Origin: an uncultured Lachnospiraceae bacterium
GTDB taxonomy: Bacteria > Bacillota > Clostridia > Lachnospirales > Lachnospiraceae
Direction: 5' to 3'
Assembly: GCA_910584115.1 (NCBI GenBank)
Contig: CAJTYN010000035.1
Span: forward strand, 1 to 21,873
Length of the DNA stretch: 21,873 nt
Shown: positions 14,700 through 21,559 of the stretch, in pieces
Layout: each line of letters opens with the position of its first letter
How positions within the stretch are numbered: position 1 is the stretch's first letter
Program-made: the position numbers and the translations under genes
Notes under the pieces: generated by a model
The model's database searches: none
What the model was told of the DNA's origin: nothing
What the model saw: only the letters and a program-made list of their open reading frames with translations

Positions 14700-15125
14700 C
14701 TATCCTCCCATCACCTTGATCGATGCTCGCAGGATATAAGCCGCCAGCAGAAACGGTACAAAGGGAAAACTCTCTTTCCACCCTTTCTTTTTTACGACCA
14801 GCAGAAATCCCGCCCACGCGGCCGCCAAAAGCAGCGCGGACATGATCCACTCCACTGTTCTCCATATCCCCATATACAGGCCGGACACCAGGATCACCAG
14901 ACCGTCTCCCTGGCCCAGGGCGCCCCCGCTGGCTTTCCCGATGCACAGCATGAGGACACCTGGCAGCGCTCCCGCCAGGAACAGCACGCTCTTCTGCCTG
15001 TACCATATCAGATACGGGACACTTAAGATCACATATAACACCACAAGGACTAATGAGATCTGCTTTCTGCGCAGGTCGAGACAACTGTTCAGCCCCAAAA
15101 AACTCAATATACAGATCTGCTCCAT
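14700..15125 (-). CDS. Small A24-family prepilin peptidase (second in the locus)
   Basis: A 141-residue, very hydrophobic protein. Two aspartates fit the A24 (type IV prepilin peptidase) active site: Asp17 in LNSCLDLRRKQIS after the first membrane segment, and Asp74 in GQGDGLVILVSGLYMG. The latter corresponds to the GxGD motif, with Gly replacing the usual Leu/Lys context (GxGDxKL). There is no N-terminal methylase domain, as in TadV/CpaA-type enzymes. ATG at 15125 follows GAGGAGGG, which overlaps the upstream stop; in-frame starts further upstream would overlap the preceding gene. It sits between two TadE-like genes and may process those rather than the main pilin, which is an inference. Another A24 peptidase is encoded at the right edge of the window. 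Confidence 0.8.
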   Translation of the reverse strand: MEQICILSFLGLNSCLDLRRKQISLVLVVLYVILSVPYLIWYRQKSVLFLAGALPGVLMLCIGKASGGALGQGDGLVILVSGLYMGIWRTVEWIMSALLLAAAWAGFLLVVKKKGWKESFPFVPFLLAAYILRASIKVMGG

Positions 15126-15139
15126 CTTTTTATCCCTCC

Positions 15140-15853
15140 TCATCTCTGCGCTCTCCTGCATCTGGAACATAACGAGCGGCCCGCCGCTTCTGATAGGGGG
15201 ACCATACGCACGGTCCGTTTCAGACGGCTGCAGCTCATCTGGTTGTGGTAGCGGGTCCCCTTTCCTGTGATATAGACGACCTGGGCAGGCTCTTCCCCCT
15301 CTGAACAAGACCCGCAGGGTGCATACAACGCTCCATAGTCATTGCGCAGATCCTCCACCTGGGTGCCCGCCGCCTGCCTGACCGACAGATCCACATAGCT
15401 GCAATGCGGGTCCGTGTGGTATACATGCCCGGATGCCGCCACATAGACCATTTCCTCGGCTGTGCCTGCGGTCCCCTCCCTGTCCGCCCCGATCCAACTG
15501 TGTACCCGTCCCCGGCTCGTGATCACAAACGCCGGGAGCGGCACGATCGATACGGGCAGCCGATATGTGCGGACTTCCGGGATATCGACGACCGGGCGCT
15601 CCTCTCCCGTCAGATATACATACATCCCCTCTTCCATAGCTTTCTCGCATAAAGAACTGACCCGCTCTGTCTGTATCCTCAGAATATCCATAAAACAGAC
15701 CAGCGTCAGCACGCCTGATAAGAACAGAGGCAGGACAAACGCCAGCTCCACCGTCAGGACGCCCTTTTGCAAGGCCTCAAAACATGTTTTCTGTCCCTGA
15801 AGAGAGTGTTCTATCTTTGTCCGATCATTTCTTATCTTTTTGGCAAAAAACAT
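15140..15853 (-). CDS. TadE-like protein with two C-terminal Cys/His modules
   Basis: A 237-residue protein. The N-terminal part is TadE-like: a long basic leader (1-31), then KGVLTVELAFVLPLFL with Gly31 and Glu36 at +5, and a membrane helix up to about residue 58. The C-terminal part has two related modules. Module 1: VYVAASGHVYHTDPHC, with His146 and Cys151, then Cys180 and Cys183 (PCGSC). Module 2: VYITGKGTRYHNQMSC, with His203 and Cys208, then Cys229 and Cys232 (CSRC). Each offers one His and three Cys with identical H-x4-C spacing, like the small metal-binding tails seen at the C termini of some secreted bacterial nucleases. After membrane insertion these modules would face outside. ATG at 15853 follows GGGAGG, 20 bp after the DUF5702-like stop. 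The function of the modules is unknown. Confidence 0.82.
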   Translation of the reverse strand: MFFAKKIRNDRTKIEHSLQGQKTCFEALQKGVLTVELAFVLPLFLSGVLTLVCFMDILRIQTERVSSLCEKAMEEGMYVYLTGEERPVVDIPEVRTYRLPVSIVPLPAFVITSRGRVHSWIGADREGTAGTAEEMVYVAASGHVYHTDPHCSYVDLSVRQAAGTQVEDLRNDYGALYAPCGSCSEGEEPAQVVYITGKGTRYHNQMSCSRLKRTVRMVPLSEAAGRSLCSRCRRAQR

Positions 15854-15873
15854 CTCCTGATGCCTCCCGTCTC

Positions 15874-17319
15874 CTACTGATCATACCCATACTGGCGCCG
15901 GACAGTATAGACTTTCCGCTGTTCAGCTTCCACATCCACTTCCACCTCCATCGACGCCAGACAGCAGTCCATACGGAAACCTCCCCTGCCCTGCTGCCCC
16001 CGGATAGCCGCCTCGACCATATCCATACAACCTGTCACTGCATCGTCCGCCTCTCCCATGAACAAAAACGCCCGCAGATAATCCGCATAATCCATAGCAT
16101 CCATTCCCTGAACGCCTCCCTGGGGACGTTCCACGGCGCATTCTGCGCGCAGACCCGAAAGCCTTTCCAAAGACAGATCCCAGTCTGCCGGACTTTTCGT
16201 CAATGGGACCGCACCGCCATCGAACAGAGCTTTTACATCCAGGACACTCTCTCCGAAAGACCAGCACAGGAGCAATGCATCCTCGATCACCTCCACCGCC
16301 GGCGGCACCGAAAACGCGCTGGCTATAGCGTCTGCCATGGCTGCACTCTGCGCCCTTTTGTCCGGATCCGCATACAAAAAAGCGAGATTTACGCCTTCCC
16401 GTATGGCCAGCAGCCGTTCCGCGATCATCCTCAGGTTCTCTCTGTCGCTGCCGGATCTTCCGATGACATATTCCACCTGGTATCTCAGACCGCCCTCCAC
16501 AGATGCGGCATACGTCCCGCAGTTCTGCATCATATATTCCTGAAACAGCACTTTTTCCATCGCCGGATCTTGGGCCGGCAGAGGCTGGAGTACACCCATT
16601 CCTTCCTGGAGTGTACGATGTGAGACTGACTGCCCCGTATCAACCGCCTGATCTGAGATCGATGCCTGATCTGGGATCACCAACTCCAGGATATCCAGGT
16701 TTCGGAGTTCTCGCACGGCATCGATCGGGTTCTGTACAGGGATCATCTGCTCCTGCTGCTCCGTTTCCGCCTGTGCGCTCGCATTTCCCGCCCAGGCCAT
16801 CTCCTCGTCATAAACTGCCATGATATCCCGCCCCATGACATACTGTCTGTATCCCTGGAATTTTCCTATCTTTTCGCACTCCTCCCGGAGTGTCTCCACA
16901 AGGTATTGTATCCCCTGACTGCCAGGCATGTCTCTCATATACGCCACCACCTGATCCCGAAAGGGCTGCCCTTTATGATCTGTAGCCAGCACATAGCTGG
17001 TGATGCCGCCGGATGCGATCGTAAGGTCCAGATGACCCTGATCCAAGATCGGGTCCATATACTCTTCCACCGTCCGGTACGCCCGCCCCAACTGCAGGCC
17101 ATCGGCCCCATAGGACGCGTCCAGATAAAACAGACCATACCGCTCCAACAGATATCGATCATACTGAGCGAACAGTGAATACATGCCCACATCCGCACTG
17201 TTGGCGATCTGCGTCCGGGCACACATCATCTTGACTGACTCTATGCTGGTACAGACTAAAACAATGATCATGGATAGGCTCAGGGCAAAAAATACGGTTA
17301 TGCTTCCTTTCTTTATCAG
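15874..17319 (-). CDS. DUF5702/TadG-like protein, apparent CTG start
   Basis: From the proposed start the protein has 481 residues: IKKGSITVFFALSLSM, one N-terminal membrane helix to about residue 22, then SIESVKMMCARTQIANSADV, typical of DUF5702/TadG-like proteins, and a large extracytoplasmic region with an Ala/Gln/Glu-rich middle (about 180-250). No ATG, GTG or TTG can serve: TTG at 17433 lies inside the pilin gene, and GTG at 17328 overlaps the ribosome site itself. CTG at 17319 stands 8 nt after AGGAGG and gives the expected KKGSITVF N terminus. Position +5 after Gly is Phe, not Glu, so it is probably anchored and not processed as a pilin. It is likely a surface or tip component of the Tad pilus, by analogy with TadG; the exact role is unknown. 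Confidence 0.8.
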   Translation of the reverse strand: MIKKGSITVFFALSLSMIIVLVCTSIESVKMMCARTQIANSADVGMYSLFAQYDRYLLERYGLFYLDASYGADGLQLGRAYRTVEEYMDPILDQGHLDLTIASGGITSYVLATDHKGQPFRDQVVAYMRDMPGSQGIQYLVETLREECEKIGKFQGYRQYVMGRDIMAVYDEEMAWAGNASAQAETEQQEQMIPVQNPIDAVRELRNLDILELVIPDQASISDQAVDTGQSVSHRTLQEGMGVLQPLPAQDPAMEKVLFQEYMMQNCGTYAASVEGGLRYQVEYVIGRSGSDRENLRMIAERLLAIREGVNLAFLYADPDKRAQSAAMADAIASAFSVPPAVEVIEDALLLCWSFGESVLDVKALFDGGAVPLTKSPADWDLSLERLSGLRAECAVERPQGGVQGMDAMDYADYLRAFLFMGEADDAVTGCMDMVEAAIRGQQGRGGFRMDCCLASMEVEVDVEAEQRKVYTVRRQYGYDQ

Positions 17320-17334
17320 GGGGTACACCTCCTT
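17317..17334 (-). promoter_or_regulatory. Strong ribosome site in a small hairpin ending at a CTG start
   Basis: AAGGAGGTG (17334-17326) is a nine-base Shine-Dalgarno match. Its AGGAGG (17333-17328) can pair with CCCCCT (17323-17318) across a TGTA loop, with one A-C mismatch; the last two bases of that arm are the first two of the CTG start codon. The hairpin would hide both the ribosome site and the start, and may hold down translation of the DUF5702-like protein. Confidence 0.5.
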
Positions 17335-17374
17335 GCATTTTCTTGGAGATAAGGTTTTTCGACTGTTCCAGATG

Positions 17375-17542
17375 TCAGATCGTGTTGCTCTGGGTCGTGA
17401 TCTTTCTGAGGATATTTTCCACCAGGCTGACAAGCTGTTCTTTGAAGATCATGACCAGACCGATCAAAACGACCAGGATCAAAATGATCTCCACCACACC
17501 GATGGCTTCCTCCTCTGCGAAAAATGCATAAACCTCATCCAT
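17375..17542 (-). CDS. Flp1-like type IVb pilin
   Basis: A 55-residue pilin precursor and the probable main structural subunit of the Tad pilus. The short acidic leader MDEVYAFFAEEEA is followed by IGVVEIILILVVLIGLVMIF, a single hydrophobic helix, and an amphipathic tail of about 22 residues. Relatives of this Flp1-like family usually read EEG followed by MGTVEI, with cleavage after Gly and Glu at +5. Aligning Glu18 as +5 puts the cut between Ala13 and Ile14, so the usual Gly is Ala here. ATG at 17542 is set by an 11-base perfect Shine-Dalgarno site, consistent with high expression. It lies 29 bp after tadC and 55 bp before the DUF5702-like gene; all neighbours are Tad genes. No terminator is visible after it. 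Confidence 0.9.
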   Translation of the reverse strand: MDEVYAFFAEEEAIGVVEIILILVVLIGLVMIFKEQLVSLVENILRKITTQSNTI

Positions 17543-17548
17543 AGGCCT

Positions 17549-17559
17549 TCACCTCCTTT
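17549..17559 (-). promoter_or_regulatory. Eleven-base perfect ribosome binding site of the pilin gene
   Basis: AAAGGAGGTGA lies 6 nt before the ATG at 17542 and complements the 16S rRNA 3' tail over eleven bases, the longest such match seen in this window. It supports the start of this small gene and suggests that translation raises pilin levels above those of its operon neighbours. Confidence 0.8.
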
Positions 17560-17571
17560 CTGGCTCTCTGT

Positions 17572-18618
17572 CTACATCTGATAAAAAGACATGCACGCAG
17601 GCACGAGCAGGATCACCAGTACGATCAGCAGCATCAGCACCATGGGTATGAGAAGTTTTGTGGCGGCCGCTTCTCCCTGTACGCGTGCATACCGCTTCCG
17701 CTCTTCAAACGCCTCTGCCGCTTCTCTCTCCAGCGTATCCAGCAGCCGCTGATCTCCTTTTTTCAGATTCTGTATCAATAATGTGGCCAGCGTCCTGTAT
17801 TTTGGATGGCCGCACCTTCTGCCGAGATCTTCATATGCCTGCTCTTCCATGACGCCGCTCTCCATCTCATAATAGGATGTCAGCATCTCTTCGTAGGCAT
17901 AGCGCATTTCCCCGTCTGCCTTTTTTCGTTTGTGATCCAATGCAATCTTTCCAAAAGCTCTGCGCACCGTCATCCCTGCTCCGAGCAGCAGCGCCAGCCG
18001 GGTGACCAGCCCGGGATAGTCGAGCAGCATCTGCCGGAGCCTTTTCTGGCGTTCCTGTTCCCGTGCTCTCTGTTTTTGTACGGGGATGCAGCAGGCCGCC
18101 ACCACACAGAGCGCCGCCAGGATGTTTCCCGAGGTATCCCAGGGACGGCTCCATCTGATCGGATCCCCGTCCAGGTCCGCAGGCAGATAATAACGGTCTT
18201 TCTCCCTGCTTTGCCGATCATATCCTTCCATAGCCTGACAGATCCGCTCATCCAGCCCTGGTGTCGGCGTTGCTCCCTTGGCAGCCTGCTCTTCCTCTTC
18301 TTCGGGTCCCTCTTCCGCGGCTTGTTCGGGGATCCGCACGGATACAGATGTCTCTTCGCCCCGGACCTGTACTTCCATCTCCTCTTCATAGCTGCCTTCC
18401 CCTGCCGCCCGCCTTTCAAAATACATGCCCTCTTCCCATTGGCGGTCTTTATTCTGTGAATAGCTCATCCAGGTGCCCAGACAATTTCCCGCCGCCAGCA
18501 ATAACAGCAGCAGCTTCCATTCCCGCACCGTGAGTACTTCCTGATGAGGTATCCTGCCCCTGCCGGCCAGGACAGCCAGGACGACCGTCCCCGCCAGGAG
18601 GCAGACATGCAGCCACAT
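17572..18618 (-). CDS. tadC: TadC-like inner-membrane platform protein with acidic insert
   Basis: A 348-residue type II secretion F-domain protein, the partner of TadB in the membrane platform on which TadA acts. Membrane segments are at about 3-19, 36-52, 165-180 and 322-345. The cytoplasmic F domain (about 195-315) starts YPGLVTRLALLLGAGMTVRRAF and contains YEDLGRRCGHPKYRTLATLL and the conserved KKGDQRLLDTLEREA. Residues 53-164 are an unusual acidic loop with runs of Glu (AAEEGPEEEEEQAAKG) and a Trp/Arg-rich end. With the F domain in the cytoplasm, this loop should face outside. ATG at 18618 starts 3 bp after the tadB stop, with GAGGTG upstream overlapping it. Confidence 0.88.
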   Translation of the reverse strand: MWLHVCLLAGTVVLAVLAGRGRIPHQEVLTVREWKLLLLLLAAGNCLGTWMSYSQNKDRQWEEGMYFERRAAGEGSYEEEMEVQVRGEETSVSVRIPEQAAEEGPEEEEEQAAKGATPTPGLDERICQAMEGYDRQSREKDRYYLPADLDGDPIRWSRPWDTSGNILAALCVVAACCIPVQKQRAREQERQKRLRQMLLDYPGLVTRLALLLGAGMTVRRAFGKIALDHKRKKADGEMRYAYEEMLTSYYEMESGVMEEQAYEDLGRRCGHPKYRTLATLLIQNLKKGDQRLLDTLEREAAEAFEERKRYARVQGEAAATKLLIPMVLMLLIVLVILLVPACMSFYQM

Positions 18619-18621
18619 GGC

Positions 18622-19365
18622 CTACACCTCGATGTCCACGATACGGCACCCCATCCAATAGGCCAGAAAATAAATGCCCAGACATATGCTCATCGTGACG
18701 GCCCCAAAGACATTTCCATACAGGATCTGGAGAAATCCCGGGGATGTCAGCTGCATATATAAGATGATCCCGAAGGGCATCACGCTCATGACCACCTGTT
18801 CCATCTTTTTTGCCGCGACTGTGGCCTCGATCTCCTTTTTCACCTCAATCTTATCTGTGAGCATCCGAGCGGTCTTCTGCACGATCTTTGAAAAGTCTCC
18901 GCCGGAGCGTTTCGCCGTGGCAAAGACAGCGGCAAAGTTCTCTATATCCTCCAGGCCGCTCCGTTCTGCCAGATCCACGAACAGAGTCTCCAGCGGCACA
19001 CTCAGATGCATCTGTGTTTCCATATAGATCAATTCCTGTAAGATATCTGCGTCTTTTGGGTAGAGTTTTTCCAGATCACGGATACAGCAGATAACGGCCG
19101 TCTCCATGGAAGAACCCGCCTGCAGCGCAACGTCCAGCGTATACAGCGCATCTTTGAACTGATAATCCAACTGCTTTTTCCGCTCCCGGATCCGTTCACG
19201 TTTCTTCCATCTATAGAATAAGAACGGTACCGGGAGCATGAGCACGATCGCCCACAGGCTCTTGTAAAACAGATAGTCGATGCCCGCGCAGATCACCGCA
19301 CATTCCAGCGCCAGCTTCAGCCATTCTTTCCATTGAAAATGATATGTATCGTAATATGTTTTCAT
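18622..19365 (-). CDS. tadB: TadB-like inner-membrane platform protein
   Basis: A 247-residue F-domain protein. Two membrane segments at about 16-32 and 35-51 are followed by the cytoplasmic F domain (LDYQFKDALYTLDVALQAGSS at about 66-86, then AVICCIRDLEKLYP and FAAVFATAKRSGGDF). Two C-terminal membrane segments (about 191-208 and 218-238) complete it. The F domain is better conserved here than in tadC and lacks the long acidic loop. The ATG at 19365 overlaps the tadA stop (ATGA), indicating translational coupling. Together with TadC it should anchor the TadA motor and drive pilin extrusion. Confidence 0.92.
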   Translation of the reverse strand: MKTYYDTYHFQWKEWLKLALECAVICAGIDYLFYKSLWAIVLMLPVPFLFYRWKKRERIRERKKQLDYQFKDALYTLDVALQAGSSMETAVICCIRDLEKLYPKDADILQELIYMETQMHLSVPLETLFVDLAERSGLEDIENFAAVFATAKRSGGDFSKIVQKTARMLTDKIEVKKEIEATVAAKKMEQVVMSVMPFGIILYMQLTSPGFLQILYGNVFGAVTMSICLGIYFLAYWMGCRIVDIEV

Positions 19366-20552
19366 AAAATGATCCCTGCCCTTTCTGCTCTTTCCTGCTC
19401 TTTCAATGTCCCGACCTGCACCAGCCCTCTGTCTTTCTGGTAAAGGAACAACGGCTGCAGCAGGATCTGTCCGTCCTCTATGCCTATGACTTCCGTCACT
19501 TCCAGCACTTTCCGGCTTTTATCTCTCATGCGCCCCAGATGCACCAGTATATCGATCCCGGAAACGATCTGCCTCTGCACGGCTCCCAGGGGCAGGTCCA
19601 TCCCCATCAGCACCATGGTCTCCAGACGGCTCCCTGTATCTTGGCTGCTGTTTGAATGGATCGTGGAAAGGCTCCCGTCGTGCCCCGTGTTCAATGCCTG
19701 CAGAAGATCGACCGCTTCCGAACCCCGCACTTCTCCGATCACCAAGCGATCCGGCCGCATCCGCAGAGCTGCTCTTATCAGATCGCGGATCGTGATCTCA
19801 TCTCCTCCCCGCGCGTTCGCAGCCTTTGCCTCCAGCCGTACCAGGTTGGGGACACCCTGTATCTGAAGTTCCGCGTTATCTTCGATCGTAACGATCCTCT
19901 CGTCCTCAGGGATATATGCCGAGAGCGCATTGAGAAACGTCGTCTTCCCGCTCCCCGTCCCGCCTCCGATCAGGATCGAATACCTGGCCTGGACCAGCTT
20001 CACCAGGAACTCCACACATTCCCTGGTCACACTCCCCAGACCGATCAGTCTCTCCATAGTGATCGGATCGTCCGGAAAACGCCGGATGGTCAGGATCGGG
20101 CCGTCCAGCGCCACCGGGGACACCACCGCATGGACCCGGGCGCCGTTTTCCAGCCTGGCATCCACGATGGGCATCGCCTCATTGATGACGCGGTTGCATT
20201 TCCCCACGATCTGCTGGATCACATCCTCCAATTTTTCCCGTGAGGTAAATCTCTTTTCCCACCGCTGTATGTGCCCCTGGCGTTCGATGAATATATGGTC
20301 CGGCCCATTCACCATGATCTCCGTCACCGTATCGTCCTCAAGCAGCTCCTGGAGCACGTCCAGCCTGCGGACGGAATAGAATAGTTCCTGCCTGAGCGCG
20401 ATCTTCTCCTGGAGGGTCCTGTACTGGGATCCCTGGCTGCCCAGGAGCAGACCATCGATGTGTTCCAGTACTTCCCCGTCCTCCACTTCCCTGGACATAT
20501 CCAGCTCTTCCAGCAGCCTCCGGCGCAGATCAGCAAATGATATCTGGCTCAT
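19362..20552 (-). CDS. tadA: TadA/CpaF-type pilus assembly ATPase
   Basis: A 396-residue secretion ATPase of the VirB11/PilB superfamily, the motor of Tad pilus assembly. An N-terminal domain ends with TVTEIMVNGPDHIFIER (about 75-91), followed by the CpaF segment ARLENGARVHAVVSPVALDG (132-151). Walker A is GGTGSGKT (197-204), the Asp box IVTIEDNAELQ (220-230), Walker B RLVIGEVRG (269-277) and the His box HDGSLSTIHSNS (291-302). All catalytic motifs are intact. The ATG at 20552 overlaps the tadZ stop by 4 bp, and the stop overlaps the tadB start by 4 bp. Confidence 0.97.
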   Translation of the reverse strand: MSQISFADLRRRLLEELDMSREVEDGEVLEHIDGLLLGSQGSQYRTLQEKIALRQELFYSVRRLDVLQELLEDDTVTEIMVNGPDHIFIERQGHIQRWEKRFTSREKLEDVIQQIVGKCNRVINEAMPIVDARLENGARVHAVVSPVALDGPILTIRRFPDDPITMERLIGLGSVTRECVEFLVKLVQARYSILIGGGTGSGKTTFLNALSAYIPEDERIVTIEDNAELQIQGVPNLVRLEAKAANARGGDEITIRDLIRAALRMRPDRLVIGEVRGSEAVDLLQALNTGHDGSLSTIHSNSSQDTGSRLETMVLMGMDLPLGAVQRQIVSGIDILVHLGRMRDKSRKVLEVTEVIGIEDGQILLQPLFLYQKDRGLVQVGTLKEQERAERAGIIL

Positions 20553-21559
20553 CCCCTCTCCTTTTGTAGGATAGATCTCACATAATCCCCCAGCTGACTC
20601 CAGGGCAGCTGTCCCACATAATCCATGCCGTCCCCAAAACTCCCGTAAAACGGCGGCTTGATCTTCCGGATCTTATCCAACAGCTCCTGTTGTTTCCACA
20701 TCCGCAGAAGTCTCTCAAACTGCTCGATCTTCCCCTGAGAGATAAGGTCGCTGCGCACAGGCATATAGATCTTCACGCACCTGTCCAGGATCTTATACCA
20801 CCCGTCCACCCCCTGCCCCACGTCCAGGATGACCACCTCGTAGGTGCTGTGCAGGAGCAGTTCGTCCAGCATCTGCTCCCACTGCTCAAAAGATGTCTCC
20901 CAGATATCCAGGGGCGTCCCCACCGGAGGCAGAAAGTCCAGATTGTTGACCGTCTCGACCATCGACGGGAGACGATAAGCCGCATGGCTGTTCTCCTGGC
21001 GGATATAATAGAGAAGGTCGCTCAAGGTATGGGCAAACTCCCGCTGAAACAACTTCTCAAAGCCGGAGAACTCCTCCATATTCACGTAGAGCACCGCCCT
21101 CCCCCTGGCCAGTATCTGCCCCAGCGTCAGGGCAAAAGATGTCTTCAGAACTCTCCCCAGAGGCGAGTAGACTCCTATGAGTTCCGCCTGCCTGCTGCTC
21201 AGGGAATGGTCCTGGGCTCCCATCACCTCCTCCCCATAACAGGCCAGCACCTCCCGGATCACCTGGGCAGAGGACTGGTATTTATAGACACTCGGGTATT
21301 GATCCAGGCCGGGATCGTGTACACCCTCTGATAAGATGATGATGTTCTCCACTCCCAGCTCTTTTACCCGGTCGCACATGGCCTTGTCCGAGATCAGTAA
21401 GATGTCGATATCCTCTTTAGAACCGGATCCCAGCAGAGTGTCCGTATTCGTAAATGCCTGTATCTCGAAGGGGACGCTCCTCTTCTGGTTGATATACTCC
21501 ATAAAATTATAGGCATACGATCTTTCCACATCACAGATCGCTAATATGCTCTTTTTCAA
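20549..21559 (-). CDS. tadZ: TadZ/CpaE-like protein with degenerate P-loop
   Basis: A 336-residue protein: a receiver-like N-terminal domain (about 1-110) with no clear phospho-acceptor Asp, followed by a MinD/ParA-like domain. TadZ/CpaE proteins mark the cell site where the Tad machine assembles. In the P-loop position the sequence is VYSPLGRVLKTSFALTLGQ (130-148); the signature Lys of the KGGxGKT motif is absent, although Lys139-Thr140 remain. The Walker B strand is VVILDVGQG (242-250). ATP turnover is therefore doubtful; a nucleotide-binding or scaffold role is possible. The start is TTG at 21559, 5 nt after GGGAGGG, overlapping the upstream stop as TTGA. The next gene, tadA, overlaps its end. 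Confidence 0.86.
   Translation of the reverse strand: MKKSILAICDVERSYAYNFMEYINQKRSVPFEIQAFTNTDTLLGSGSKEDIDILLISDKAMCDRVKELGVENIIILSEGVHDPGLDQYPSVYKYQSSAQVIREVLACYGEEVMGAQDHSLSSRQAELIGVYSPLGRVLKTSFALTLGQILARGRAVLYVNMEEFSGFEKLFQREFAHTLSDLLYYIRQENSHAAYRLPSMVETVNNLDFLPPVGTPLDIWETSFEQWEQMLDELLLHSTYEVVILDVGQGVDGWYKILDRCVKIYMPVRSDLISQGKIEQFERLLRMWKQQELLDKIRKIKPPFYGSFGDGMDYVGQLPWSQLGDYVRSILQKERG

Noticed and set aside
14275..15084. A long minus-strand start extending the second TadE-like protein to 269 residues
   Set aside because: The extra 129 residues overlap the small peptidase gene in another frame; the ATG at 14697 has a clear ribosome site and begins the KKGSLTVE signal.
15126..15308. Upstream extension of the small A24 peptidase
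   Set aside because: It overlaps the Cys/His end of the preceding TadE-like protein; ATG at 15125 has GAGGAGGG at good spacing.
15784..16623. A 279-codon plus-strand frame opposite the TadE-like and DUF5702-like genes
   Set aside because: No ribosome site or motif, and it crosses an operon junction of clear minus-strand genes.
17320..17433. TTG start at 17433 for the DUF5702-like protein
   Set aside because: It lies inside the pilin gene, has no ribosome site, and would put 38 charged residues before the KKGSITVF signal.
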